A stretch of 13,579 nucleotides of DNA from Paludibacter sp. GTDB lineage: Bacteria > Bacteroidota > Bacteroidia > Bacteroidales > Paludibacteraceae. Positions 1-7,577 of this stretch are shown here, piece by piece (within the stretch, counting starts at the first letter, position 1; the number at the start of each line of letters is the position of its first letter). A model generated the notes under the pieces. The model was not told where the DNA came from and did no database searches. It was given only the letters and a program-made list of their open reading frames with translations. The stretch covers positions 1 through 13,579 of the forward strand of contig JAUSNQ010000054.1 of NCBI GenBank assembly GCA_030655595.1. The letters are read 5' to 3'. The position numbers were made by a program, and so were the translations under genes.

Positions 1-105
1 CTAAAGTAATGAATTATAATGACATACGCAATATTTCAAAGAACTTTTTTCGGGTTATTTTACCCCAATTATATGACTTTTTTTTAACAAATTATTAATC
101 AACTA

Positions 106-126
106 AAATCGTCTGCTCAGACTTTT
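106..126 (+). terminator. Possible weak terminator of an upstream gene
   Basis: The hairpin GTCTG-CT-CAGAC (or GTCT-GCTC-AGAC) is flanked by AAAA on the left and TTTT on the right. The stem is short and the T run has only four bases, so this is a weak call. Its layout resembles the clearer terminators at 7112-7132 and 9962-9988. Confidence 0.3.
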
Positions 127-208
127 CGGAGTGGACTCAAATGTAGAACTTGAACATGGATTTGACACATTTAATACGTATTCTTAACTGCTAATTCAAT
201 GTTTTGAT

Positions 209-216
209 TATTTTTG
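209..216 (+). promoter_or_regulatory. Candidate Bacteroidetes -7 box (TATTTTTG) for the signalling operon
   Basis: TATTTTTG fits the phylum's primary-sigma -7 consensus TAnnTTTG and lies about 80 bp before the first gene. I could not see a good TTG-type -33 element at the usual spacing, so the call rests on one motif only. Confidence 0.25.
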
Positions 217-296
217 TGATGTTATTTTTTACGAGTATGTTCTGATGTGAGTTTTAAAACAGGGTTTTGATTAGATTTTTTTAAAATTAATTAAGT

Positions 297-1118
297 ATGC
301 AAACAGAATTTGTTCATATCTGTGATCATCTGAATCGTATAGGTTTAGATGTTTCTAGGTATGAGGATCATTTTCTGAATCAATCGATACAAAAAAGAAT
401 AATAGAAACCGGCTGCAACTCAGTTGAAGCTTATTACAAGCTTTTGAGACAAGACAGCAATGAACCAAAGGTGTTTTTCAACTCCCTTCAAAATAGTTAC
501 AGTGAGTTTTTTCGTAATCCGCTTACTTTCGGTGTGTTGGAGCGTATTATTCTTCCAATGATAATATTGAATAAATTCAATAACAAAAAAAAAGAAATCA
601 GATTATGGTCGGCTGCCACTGCTGCCGGGCAGGAAGCTTATAGTTTAGCAATATTATTAGAAGAGTTAATCAACAAGGGTCATCATAAACTAAAATACCG
701 TATTTTTGCAACCGATCACCTTGAAATGCAATTGCATGTAGCTCAAAAAGGAATTTATGAAGCTTCGGTATTAAACCAGCTAACGATGATGCGTATTCAC
801 AGATGGTTTGATAAACACGGTGAAAGGTTTGCAATTAAACCGGAACTAAAGAATCAAATTGACTTTTCGGTATTTGATTTATTCAGTGAGTCCTTAGTGT
901 GTCCACCTTCGAGTATATTTGGTGACTTTGACATTATTATCTGTGCAAATTTGCTGTTTTATTACAAACCGGCATATCGGAAGATAATACTCAACAAGGT
1001 ATCCAGCTGTATTGCCGATGGTGGGTTTATTATTGTTGGTGAGGCCGAACGCGATATGCTCATCCATGATAAATACCAGGAGGTTTATCCTCAATCAGGA
1101 ATTTTTCAGAAGAAATAA
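297..1118 (+). CDS. CheR-like protein methyltransferase
   Basis: This 273-residue protein has the layout of the CheR family, SAM-dependent enzymes that methylate glutamates on chemoreceptors. The N-terminal helical part (about 1-75) ends in SEFFRN (69-74), matching the family's xxFFR motif. The SAM-binding segment is SAATAAGQEAYS (105-116), where classical CheR has SAGCSTGEEPYS. ATD (138-140) and the CANLLFYY strand (216-223, usually CRNVLIYF) follow, then GGFIIVGEAE (242-251). Length is normal for the family. The first acidic residue of the GEE signature is Q, and the R of CRN is A, so catalytic competence is uncertain. No CheB, CheA, CheW or chemoreceptor is nearby. The gene lies 11 bp before a kinase with a chemoreceptor-like sensor, which suggests it modifies that kinase rather than a flagellar chemoreceptor. 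The start at 297 gives a full-length family N-terminus. The family call is firm; substrate and activity are inferred. Confidence 0.85.
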   Translation: MQTEFVHICDHLNRIGLDVSRYEDHFLNQSIQKRIIETGCNSVEAYYKLLRQDSNEPKVFFNSLQNSYSEFFRNPLTFGVLERIILPMIILNKFNNKKKEIRLWSAATAAGQEAYSLAILLEELINKGHHKLKYRIFATDHLEMQLHVAQKGIYEASVLNQLTMMRIHRWFDKHGERFAIKPELKNQIDFSVFDLFSESLVCPPSSIFGDFDIIICANLLFYYKPAYRKIILNKVSSCIADGGFIIVGEAERDMLIHDKYQEVYPQSGIFQKK

Positions 1119-1129
1119 ATTTTTACGCC

Positions 1130-4102
1130 ATGAAATTAAATGATATCAAAATCAGAACAAAACTCAAGCTTGGCTTTGCAGCTTTGCTGTTGTTCGTAAT
1201 ATTGTTAGGTGCGATTTCTTATTCGCATACTCAAAAAATTCACGAACAAACGGAAATCTTGTATAACCACCCATTGCAGGTTCGACGGGCTATAGGATCA
1301 CTTTATGCCGATATTTTGAGTATGAGGTTGGGTACAAGGGATTTGATGTTGGCAAGAAATGCTGATGAACAAAAATCAGCAAAGCAATTAATTGAAATCT
1401 CAAGTATTGATGCCTTGAATCAGTTTGAGATTTTAAGATCACAGTACTTAGGTCCATCAACAGATGTTGAAGAAGCATATAATGCTTTTTTGATTTGGAA
1501 AGTTGCACGTGAGGAAAATACCAAATTAGCACTATCAGGTGAGATTGAAGCAGTAAAAGAAAGTGTCCTTTCTACTGGAACTGTAGGTGTTTACAGAGAT
1601 AGGATGTTAGAGAAAATCAAGGTGATTGATTATTTTGCAGCTCAAAAAGGTGATATTGTATACTCGAAATCAGTCGAGTTAAATAATTTGCTTGATGTTC
1701 AATTACTATTAATAGTTATTGTCATAGTATTACTATCACTGCTCATTTATCATTTTTTATTAAGATCTGTACGCAAACCAATTGAGGAACTAACTCATGC
1801 AACAAATCGCTTTCACCAAGGTGATTTAAATGCCCGCAGCCAGATAAATTCAAAGAATGAATTTGGTTTGTTATCTGATTCATTTAACAGCATGGCAGAT
1901 GGTATACAGTGGAAAACCCTTTTAGATGAGAAAATTGCAGACTTATCTGCATTGATGCTGAGTGAATATGATATAAAGAAATTTTTCCATGACATTCTCA
2001 ATGCATTAGCTTCTCATACAAGTTCACAGACTGCGGCAATTTATTTGTTAAGCCATGATAAGAAACTCTACAGGCATTTTGATTCTATCGGAGTTGACAA
2101 AAATGCACGGAAATCTTTTGCTGCAGATTTTTTTGAAGGCGAATTCGGAACAGTTCTTTCAACCCGAACAGTACATCACCTTAAAAATATTCCCGAAGAT
2201 ACACGTTTTGTTTTTCATACAGTAATTGGAAAGATTATCCCGCGTGAGATTTTAACAATTCCCATTTTGGCTGACAAAGAAATCATTGCCATCATATCGC
2301 TTTCAAGTGTTGATGTGTATAGTGAACAATCCATCATGCTGATTGACAGAATCATAGTAACTCTATCTGCTCGTATAGAAGGAATATTGGCATATTATAA
2401 GTTGAAGAAAATCTTACTAAAACTAGAGCAACAAAACAGCGAACTGGAAGTTCAAAAGACGGAACTTTCGATGCAATCGACTGAGTTGATGCAGCAAAAC
2501 TCAGAACTCGAAATTCAGAAAAGTCAGCTGGGTGAAGCAAACAGGCTCAAAACCAATTTCCTTTCAAATATGAGCCATGAATTGCGAACGCCTTTAAACT
2601 CAATCATTGCGCTTTCAGGTGTGCTCAGTCGTCGACTTTCCAAAATACTACCTGAAGAAGAATCCAGTTTCATTGAGGTAATCGAACGCAATGGTAAAAA
2701 TCTTCTTAAACTTATCAATGATATCCTGGACATCTCCCGCATCGAAGCTGGTCGTGAGGAAGTTGAAATTTCAACCTTTAACCCAATCAACTTGGTAGAA
2801 GAGGTGGTTGGAGTCATACATCAACTTGCAAGTCAAAAAAATATTAAATTAACATACACTGCTGAAGACCAGGATTTAATCATTAACAGTGATGTCTCTA
2901 AATGTCGCCATATTCTACAGAATCTGATAAGCAATGCGGTTAAGTTTACCGAGCAGGGAAAGGTTGAAATTTTAATTATCCAAAGCGAGAAAAATATTAC
3001 AATAACTGTTTCCGACACGGGTATAGGAATCTCCGAAGAACATCTTCCGCATATCTTTGATGAATTCAGACAAGCTGACAGTAGTACTTCGCGTCGCTTT
3101 GGTGGTAGCGGTCTGGGACTGGCTATAGCCAAAAAGTACGCTAACCTGTTGGGTGGTACAATAACAGTAAAAAGCACACCAGAAATTGGTTCAGAATTTA
3201 TTGTCAGCTTACCGATAAATTATGATGCCAAAAACAGGATTATTGAGACAGAAAAGCTCAGCACTTACAAACACGCTGTTCAACAACCATCTTTCAATGT
3301 AACTTCAGTTACTTCCAAAAAAACAATTTTATTGGTTGAAGATAGCGAACCTGCTATTATTCAAATGAAAGACTTTTTGGAGGAAAGTGGATATCGTTTG
3401 TTAGTAGCACATGATGGTAGTGAAGCACTTCATGTTTTAACTCACACAATACCTGATGCAATCATTTTGGACTTGATGATGCCGGGCATTGATGGGTTTG
3501 AAGTCCTTCAAACAGTCCGTGAAGCAGAGTCAACAACGCATATCCCGGTTCTTATACTTACAGCGAAACATATTACCAAAGATGAACTCAGTTTTTTGAA
3601 AAAGAATAACATCCATCAATTGATTCAAAAAGGTGATATCAATCGCAGCGAATTGTTGAGTGCGGTTGAAACCATGTTAACTTATGAGTCCATAATTCCG
3701 GTTTCTTTTATTAAAATGCCTCAAGTTATTGAAGGAAAACCAGTTGTTTTGGTTGTAGAAGATAATCCGGACAATCTGATTACTGTTCGTTCCATTTTGG
3801 CTGATAAGTTCACCGTTTTGGAAGCAATAGATGGCAAAAGTGGTTTGGAGATGGCCTTAGAGCACAAACCACATCTTATTTTAATGGACATTGCGCTTCC
3901 CGATATTGATGGTATTAAAACATTTCAAGCTATTCGTAAAAATCCGGAAATGGGGTATATTCCAATTATAGCACTGACAGCAAGTGCCATGATTCAAGAT
4001 CGTGAAGCGATACTGGCTCATGGCTTCGATGCTTATATATCAAAGCCGATTGATGTACATTTGTTCTACAAAGTAATTAATGAAGTGCTTTATGGAAAGT
4101 GA
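1130..4102 (+). CDS. Membrane hybrid sensor histidine kinase (4HB-HAMP-GAF-HisKA-HATPase-REC-REC)
   Basis: This 990-residue protein begins with a transmembrane helix (about 15-30). A helical extracytoplasmic segment (about 32-188) resembles the four-helix bundles of chemoreceptors, and a second transmembrane helix spans about 190-211. A HAMP domain (212-262), a GAF-like domain (about 280-420) and a coiled coil (421-472) follow. The coiled coil contains QQNSELE twice, exactly 21 residues apart. The kinase core has the H-box SHELRTP with H483, the N-box with N602, DTGIGI (629-634) and GGSGLGLAI (658-666), all intact. Receiver 1 (about 731-850) has E737/D738, phospho-acceptor D781, T811 and K834. 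Receiver 2 (about 870-990) has E877/D878, D920, T950 and K972. It should autophosphorylate at H483 and pass phosphate to its receivers. No Hpt domain is present here or elsewhere in the window. Its end overlaps the next gene. The domain assignment is firm; the stimulus is unknown. Confidence 0.95.
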   Translation: MKLNDIKIRTKLKLGFAALLLFVILLGAISYSHTQKIHEQTEILYNHPLQVRRAIGSLYADILSMRLGTRDLMLARNADEQKSAKQLIEISSIDALNQFEILRSQYLGPSTDVEEAYNAFLIWKVAREENTKLALSGEIEAVKESVLSTGTVGVYRDRMLEKIKVIDYFAAQKGDIVYSKSVELNNLLDVQLLLIVIVIVLLSLLIYHFLLRSVRKPIEELTHATNRFHQGDLNARSQINSKNEFGLLSDSFNSMADGIQWKTLLDEKIADLSALMLSEYDIKKFFHDILNALASHTSSQTAAIYLLSHDKKLYRHFDSIGVDKNARKSFAADFFEGEFGTVLSTRTVHHLKNIPEDTRFVFHTVIGKIIPREILTIPILADKEIIAIISLSSVDVYSEQSIMLIDRIIVTLSARIEGILAYYKLKKILLKLEQQNSELEVQKTELSMQSTELMQQNSELEIQKSQLGEANRLKTNFLSNMSHELRTPLNSIIALSGVLSRRLSKILPEEESSFIEVIERNGKNLLKLINDILDISRIEAGREEVEISTFNPINLVEEVVGVIHQLASQKNIKLTYTAEDQDLIINSDVSKCRHILQNLISNAVKFTEQGKVEILIIQSEKNITITVSDTGIGISEEHLPHIFDEFRQADSSTSRRFGGSGLGLAIAKKYANLLGGTITVKSTPEIGSEFIVSLPINYDAKNRIIETEKLSTYKHAVQQPSFNVTSVTSKKTILLVEDSEPAIIQMKDFLEESGYRLLVAHDGSEALHVLTHTIPDAIILDLMMPGIDGFEVLQTVREAESTTHIPVLILTAKHITKDELSFLKKNNIHQLIQKGDINRSELLSAVETMLTYESIIPVSFIKMPQVIEGKPVVLVVEDNPDNLITVRSILADKFTVLEAIDGKSGLEMALEHKPHLILMDIALPDIDGIKTFQAIRKNPEMGYIPIIALTASAMIQDREAILAHGFDAYISKPIDVHLFYKVINEVLYGK

Positions 4103-5699
4103 GTGGATAAAAGTTCTTGCTATTGATGATAACCAGGATAACCTGATTATTTTAAAAGCATTGATCAAGGAGGCGTTTCCGTATGCAACCACCTTGACTG
4201 CGCTGACTGGTGCAAAAGGCATTGAACTGGCTATGGCCAACGACCCTGATGTGATATTACTGGATGTAGTTATGCCTGGCATGGATGGATTTAAAGTTTG
4301 TAGAATACTTAAAGCTGACAGATCGCTCAGTGATATACCTGTCGTTTTCGTGACAGCAATCAAAGGCGACAAAGAGCAACGTATTCGTGCACTCGAGAGT
4401 GGGGCAGAAGCTTTTCTTGCAAAACCGATTGACGAGACTGAATTGATTGCCCAGATTCGTGCCATGGTGAAAATCAAAAAAGCCAATTTAGATAAACGCG
4501 ATGAAAAAGAACGGTTGAGAAAATTGGTATCCATGCGTACAATTGAATTAGAAAAGGAACTGAACGACCGCAAAAAAATTGAATCAGCATTACGTGAAAG
4601 TGAAGAGAAATACAGAACCATGCTGAATGCTTCTCCGGATGGTATTGTGTTAATTGATCTGAAAGGGTGGGTTCGGGAAGTATCAGTCATTGGAATTGAA
4701 TTATTTGGGGCCAATAAAAGAGATGACCTGGTTGGCAAACATGTGTTTGATTTTGCGGATTCAAATGATAAAAATCAAATGATACAAATAGCCAAGCACA
4801 CCATTGCTGAAGGACTTGCTCAAAATATTGAGTTAAAACTCAAAAAAATCGACCAATCTCTTTTTTTAAGTGAAATAAGTTCAACATTAATACAAAAATC
4901 AAATGGTACCCCCTTATCATTTATGATCGTATTACGCGATATTTCACAACGCAATAAAATTCAGGCGATGCAAATTCATGCCGACCGCATGGCTAATCTC
5001 GGACAAATGGCAGCAGGTATGGCACATGAAATTAATCAGCCTTTGAATACTATTTCAATGGTTATGGATAAAATTTTGTTTGAAGCAGATAAAACAAACA
5101 CTATAGATATACAATACCTTAAGAATAAATCAAATAAGATTTTCGAGAATATTACCCGTATGCGTGATATTATTGACCATATCCGTGTTTTTTCTCGCAC
5201 TAACGTTGACTATATTCCAACAAATTTCAATGTGAATGCAACAATCGAGAAGGCTGTTACAATGATTAAAGAGCAGTTTAAACACCTCGATATTCAATTA
5301 ATTTTTGATTTTCAAGAGCAAATTCCTCCATTATTGGGTAACAGCCATCAGTTTGAACAGGTAATTATCAATTTGCTGGTCAATGCTAAGGATGCCCTCA
5401 TCGAAAAAAAAGGTATTCGGGATGATTTTAATAATATGGAGATTAAGATTAAAACATATTTGGATAAAAAGTTGTTGATTGTTACAGTTGCTGATAATGG
5501 CACCGGCATCACTAAAAAAGATCTCAACAGTATCATGTTGCCTTTTTATAGCACCAAAGAGGAAGGAAAGGGTACCGGTTTAGGTTTATCAATTTGTTAT
5601 CAAATTGTTCAAAATATGGGTGGTACTATCGAAATAGCAAGTACCCGGTTAAGTCACACAATCATCAAATTGATTTTCGATTTAAATAATGTAAAATGA
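4092..5699 (+). CDS. Cytoplasmic REC-PAS sensor histidine kinase, NtrB-like
   Basis: This soluble kinase has 535 residues from this start. The N-terminal receiver (about 5-125) has D12/D13, phospho-acceptor D58, T88 and K111-P112. A helical linker (125-170) leads into a PAS domain (about 171-287). The HisKA core reads GQMAAGMAHEINQPL with H312. The ATPase has its N-box around N431, the ADNGTGI motif (467-473) and GKGTGLGLS (492-500). The AHEINQPL type of H-box is typical of kinases that pair with NtrC-family regulators, which fits the next gene. The receiver at its front end could let the preceding hybrid kinase control it. An in-frame ATG at 4080 would add four residues (MKCF). I prefer 4092 because the receiver fold then starts at the usual distance, but both starts overlap the previous gene. 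It overlaps the next gene by an ATGA junction, implying translational coupling. Confidence 0.93.
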   Translation: MESEWIKVLAIDDNQDNLIILKALIKEAFPYATTLTALTGAKGIELAMANDPDVILLDVVMPGMDGFKVCRILKADRSLSDIPVVFVTAIKGDKEQRIRALESGAEAFLAKPIDETELIAQIRAMVKIKKANLDKRDEKERLRKLVSMRTIELEKELNDRKKIESALRESEEKYRTMLNASPDGIVLIDLKGWVREVSVIGIELFGANKRDDLVGKHVFDFADSNDKNQMIQIAKHTIAEGLAQNIELKLKKIDQSLFLSEISSTLIQKSNGTPLSFMIVLRDISQRNKIQAMQIHADRMANLGQMAAGMAHEINQPLNTISMVMDKILFEADKTNTIDIQYLKNKSNKIFENITRMRDIIDHIRVFSRTNVDYIPTNFNVNATIEKAVTMIKEQFKHLDIQLIFDFQEQIPPLLGNSHQFEQVIINLLVNAKDALIEKKGIRDDFNNMEIKIKTYLDKKLLIVTVADNGTGITKKDLNSIMLPFYSTKEEGKGTGLGLSICYQIVQNMGGTIEIASTRLSHTIIKLIFDLNNVK

Positions 5700-7096
5700 T
5701 GGAGCAGCAAGATAAAATCAAAATTTTGATACTAGACGACGAAAAGCAATTCACCGAAGAATTGAGTGAGTTTTTTAACAACTCCGACTATGAAGCTTAT
5801 GAGGCCAATAATGTGGGAGATGGGAGAAGGATTATCAATGAAAAGGAGATTGATTTACTAATTCTGGACGTAAGGCTGCCCGGAGTAAGTGGGTTGGATA
5901 TTCTACAAGAAGTGAAGGTTCAACATCCTGCCATGGAAGTCATAATCATTTCAGCACATGGCGATATGGAAACGGTGATTAAAGCCATGCGACTTGGTGC
6001 ATTCGATTATTTGCGCAAACCATTTAGGTTTATTGACATTCAGATTGCCATTGAACGTACTCAAAAATACCTGCAGATGCAACGAAAGTTGAAGCGCATG
6101 GAAGAAAAGAACTCTTTAATTTCTAAAACGCTGGAAGCAAAAATTGAACGTCAGTTTATTGGTGTAAGTCCTCAAATTATCAGTGTATACGAACAGGCAA
6201 GAACTGCAGCCAAATATCCAGACGCAAATGTATTGATTACTGGTGAAAGTGGAACCGGTAAAGAAAATATTGCCCGAATCATTCACTATTCGAGTGATAG
6301 GAATGGCAATCTGTTTTGTGCTGTGAACAGCAGCGCCATTACGGATACATTGCTTGAGAGTGAATTTTTTGGACATAAAAAGGGCTCGTTTACCGGTGCT
6401 ATCACGGATAAAATGGGGTTTTTCGAAGTGTGTCATCAAGGCACCTTGTTTCTTGATGAAATTGCCGATATGCCGTTTAATCTGCAAGCAAAAATTTTGC
6501 GTGCCACCGAAGAAAAAGTGATTACCAGGGTAGGTGATACAACTCCGATACAAACTGATTTCCGAATCATCTCTGCGACAAATCATGATATTGAAGCATG
6601 GGTAGAGGAAAAGAAGTTCAGACTTGACCTGCTTCACCGGCTGAATACGTTACACATTCATATTCCACCACTCAGGGAAAGACCCGAGGATATCAAGCCA
6701 CTATTGCAATATTATGTGAATGATTTTGCAACAAAATTTAATAAACAAGCTATTCACGTCTCAAAAGAAGTTTTTGATGCACTACAGCAATATGATTTTC
6801 CGGGAAATGTCAGAGAATTGAAAAATATGGCTGAAAGGGCTGTTATACTTTGTAATGGAAACTTGCTCAGTATCCATGATTTTCCTGTAAAACTATCAAA
6901 GAACAAGAAAACCATGCAAGAAAGTGATCAAGTCAATTTGAAAGAAAATGAAATTAAAATGATTTTAGAAGCACTCCATATCTGTAAATACAACCAAACA
7001 GCAGCTTCCGATTTGCTCGGCATATCTCGCGATGCGCTGATTCGAAAAATGAAAAAACACAATATCTCGGTTTTTAGAGGCAAAGATCAAATATAA
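5696..7096 (+). CDS. NtrC-family sigma-54-dependent response regulator
   Basis: This 466-residue protein has the full NtrC layout. The receiver (about 6-122) has D14/D15, phospho-acceptor D58, S86 and K108-P109. The AAA+ domain (about 152-385) has Walker A GESGTGKE (183-190), the sigma-54-contacting loop GSFTGA (230-235, a common variant of GAFTGA) and Walker B LFLDEI (251-256). R-finger-type residues follow in the RLDLLHRLN and PPLRERPEDI segments. A Fis-type helix-turn-helix sits at about 427-455 (NQTAASDLLGISRDALIRKMKK). It should hexamerise when phosphorylated, bind upstream activator sites and remodel sigma-54 RNA polymerase. The start codon overlaps the preceding kinase's stop (ATGA); a second ATG at 5699 is equally possible. 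The kinase just upstream is the likely phosphodonor. Two -24/-12-like promoters follow directly downstream, so those units are the likely targets. The family is firm; the targets are inferred. Confidence 0.96.
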   Translation: MMEQQDKIKILILDDEKQFTEELSEFFNNSDYEAYEANNVGDGRRIINEKEIDLLILDVRLPGVSGLDILQEVKVQHPAMEVIIISAHGDMETVIKAMRLGAFDYLRKPFRFIDIQIAIERTQKYLQMQRKLKRMEEKNSLISKTLEAKIERQFIGVSPQIISVYEQARTAAKYPDANVLITGESGTGKENIARIIHYSSDRNGNLFCAVNSSAITDTLLESEFFGHKKGSFTGAITDKMGFFEVCHQGTLFLDEIADMPFNLQAKILRATEEKVITRVGDTTPIQTDFRIISATNHDIEAWVEEKKFRLDLLHRLNTLHIHIPPLRERPEDIKPLLQYYVNDFATKFNKQAIHVSKEVFDALQQYDFPGNVRELKNMAERAVILCNGNLLSIHDFPVKLSKNKKTMQESDQVNLKENEIKMILEALHICKYNQTAASDLLGISRDALIRKMKKHNISVFRGKDQI

Positions 7097-7107
7097 TATC
7101 CTGAACG

Positions 7108-7132
7108 AAATCGCACACTTGTGCGTTTTTTT
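7108..7132 (+). terminator. Rho-independent terminator of the signalling operon
   Basis: The hairpin CGCAC-ACTT-GTGCG (7112-7125) is followed by seven T residues (7126-7132), 15 bp after the activator gene's stop. Its core is nearly identical to the terminator at 9962-9988, and it forms the left edge of the duplicated intergenic module. Confidence 0.85.
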
Positions 7133-7141
7133 ATAGTATAT

Positions 7142-7169
7142 TCTCGCTCGTTTTATCATTTTTACATGT
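7142..7169 (+). promoter_or_regulatory. Conserved upstream block 1, copy A (candidate activator site)
   Basis: This 28-bp stretch begins TCTCGCTCG and ends TTACATGT, including the palindrome ACATGT. It recurs at 9996-10024 with one substitution and one extra base. It lies at about -153 to -126 from the predicted transcription start, the usual range for NtrC-type activator sites. Binding by the neighbouring activator is inferred. Confidence 0.5.
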
Positions 7170-7199
7170 GTATTTGAGTTGTAAGGAAGAAAAATAATT

Positions 7200-7221
7200 C
7201 ATTTAAATAGCAAATATTCAA
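7200..7221 (+). promoter_or_regulatory. Conserved upstream block 2, copy A
   Basis: This 22-bp block starts CATTTAAATA and ends ATATTCAA. It matches 10055-10076 at 20 of 22 positions and lies at about -95 to -74 from the predicted start. It contains the palindrome ATTTAAAT. It may be a second activator site or a DNA-bending site. Confidence 0.45.
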
Positions 7222-7227
7222 ATTGTT

Positions 7228-7256
7228 AGATTGCAAAGCATACGCTTTTTAAATCT
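7228..7256 (+). repeat. Dyad symmetry upstream of promoter A
   Basis: Two nested inverted repeats share one centre: AGATT (7228-7232)/AATCT (7252-7256) outside, and AAAGC (7235-7239)/GCTTT (7244-7248) inside with an ATAC loop. The other module copy has a dyad of different sequence in the corresponding place (10094-10115). It could be an operator; no function is shown. Confidence 0.4.
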
Positions 7257-7268
7257 TTTAGAAACTTT

Positions 7269-7284
7269 CGGCATGTCTTATGTA
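7269..7284 (+). promoter_or_regulatory. Candidate sigma-54 (-24/-12) promoter A, before the winged-helix/TonB unit
   Basis: CGGCATG-N4-ATGTA has GG at 7270-7271 and GT at 7282-7283, separated by 10 bp as sigma-54 requires. Against TGGCAYR-N4-TTGCW it matches 9 of 12 defined positions. The -12 C is replaced by T, so it may be weaker than copy B. The predicted transcript starts near 7295, leaving a leader of about 61 nt before the ATG at 7356. It lies inside a 36-bp block (7253-7288) that matches 10109-10144 at 32 positions. Confidence 0.6.
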
Positions 7285-7306
7285 AATGAAGGCCATATTC
7301 AGGAAG

Positions 7307-7328
7307 ATGATTATCATGTATGATTATC
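7307..7328 (+). repeat. Tandem ATGATTATC direct repeats in the leader
   Basis: ATGATTATC occurs at 7307-7315 and again at 7320-7328, a 13-bp period. The first copy is also part of the palindrome ATGATTATCAT. The repeats lie between the predicted transcription start and the winged-helix gene, and have no counterpart in the second module. They may be an operator, for example for the winged-helix protein itself. Confidence 0.4.
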
Positions 7329-7355
7329 TTTTATTAAACTTAAAAGATTTACAAA

Positions 7356-7577
7356 ATGAACCTAAAATCAAGAGTATTCAACTTCATAAACCAAAATGAA
7401 GGTGGTGTGAATATATATGAAATGGAAAAGCCTTTGGGTGAAAACAGAATGAAATTGGGGTATGTTACCAAAACGTTATTAGAGGAAGGTAAAATCCAAA
7501 AAATTGATGATAAATATTATTCTATTGAAGTAGATGATAAAACTGAATTGAAGTGTTTTAAAAGATTTAGTAAATAA
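7356..7577 (+). CDS. Small winged-helix-like protein, function unknown
   Basis: This 73-residue cytoplasmic protein lacks a signal peptide or membrane segment. Its pattern suggests a winged helix-turn-helix: helix about 3-13, a short strand and helix around GGVNIYEMEKPLG (16-28), a recognition-type helix MKLGYVTKTLLEEGKI (32-47), then a wing ending KYYSI (53-57). The C-terminus is basic (KCFKRFSK). Its stop codon TAA is followed at once by the ATG of the TonB receptor, with no gap, so the two are almost certainly cotranscribed and probably translationally coupled. It follows promoter A and a leader with direct repeats. It could be a DNA-binding regulator of this unit, or a protein-interaction module. 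I do not recognise a specific named family; the fold call is from pattern only. Confidence 0.75.
   Translation: MNLKSRVFNFINQNEGGVNIYEMEKPLGENRMKLGYVTKTLLEEGKIQKIDDKYYSIEVDDKTELKCFKRFSK

Larger units (their letters stand above)
1..296. other. Upstream intergenic region of the signalling operon
   Basis: This AT-rich stretch has no convincing coding frame. It contains a short dyad at 111-122 (GTCTG/CAGAC, preceded by AAAA and followed by TTTT at 123-126), which could be a weak terminator of a gene to the left. It also holds a TAnnTTTG-type box at 209-216. I searched it for a GG-N10-GC (-24/-12) promoter and found none. I also found no copy of the conserved module that precedes the two downstream units. 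The signalling operon is therefore probably not driven by the same promoter type as its suspected targets. Confidence 0.6.

Noticed and set aside
121..146. CTTTTCGGAG before the CheR-like gene, recalling ACTTTCGGCATG of the module promoters
   Set aside because: No GC or GT follows at 10 bp from either GG, so it is not a -24/-12 promoter.
894..1094. Open frames on the opposite strand of the signalling genes, including 4040-4738 and 6116-6637
   Set aside because: They lie wholly or almost wholly inside genes with strong domain evidence and show no recognisable domain or composition of their own.
7112..7125. CGCACACTTGTGCG as a protein-binding palindrome or CRISPR-like repeat
   Set aside because: Both copies sit just after a stop codon and are followed by a T run, so intrinsic terminators are the simpler reading.
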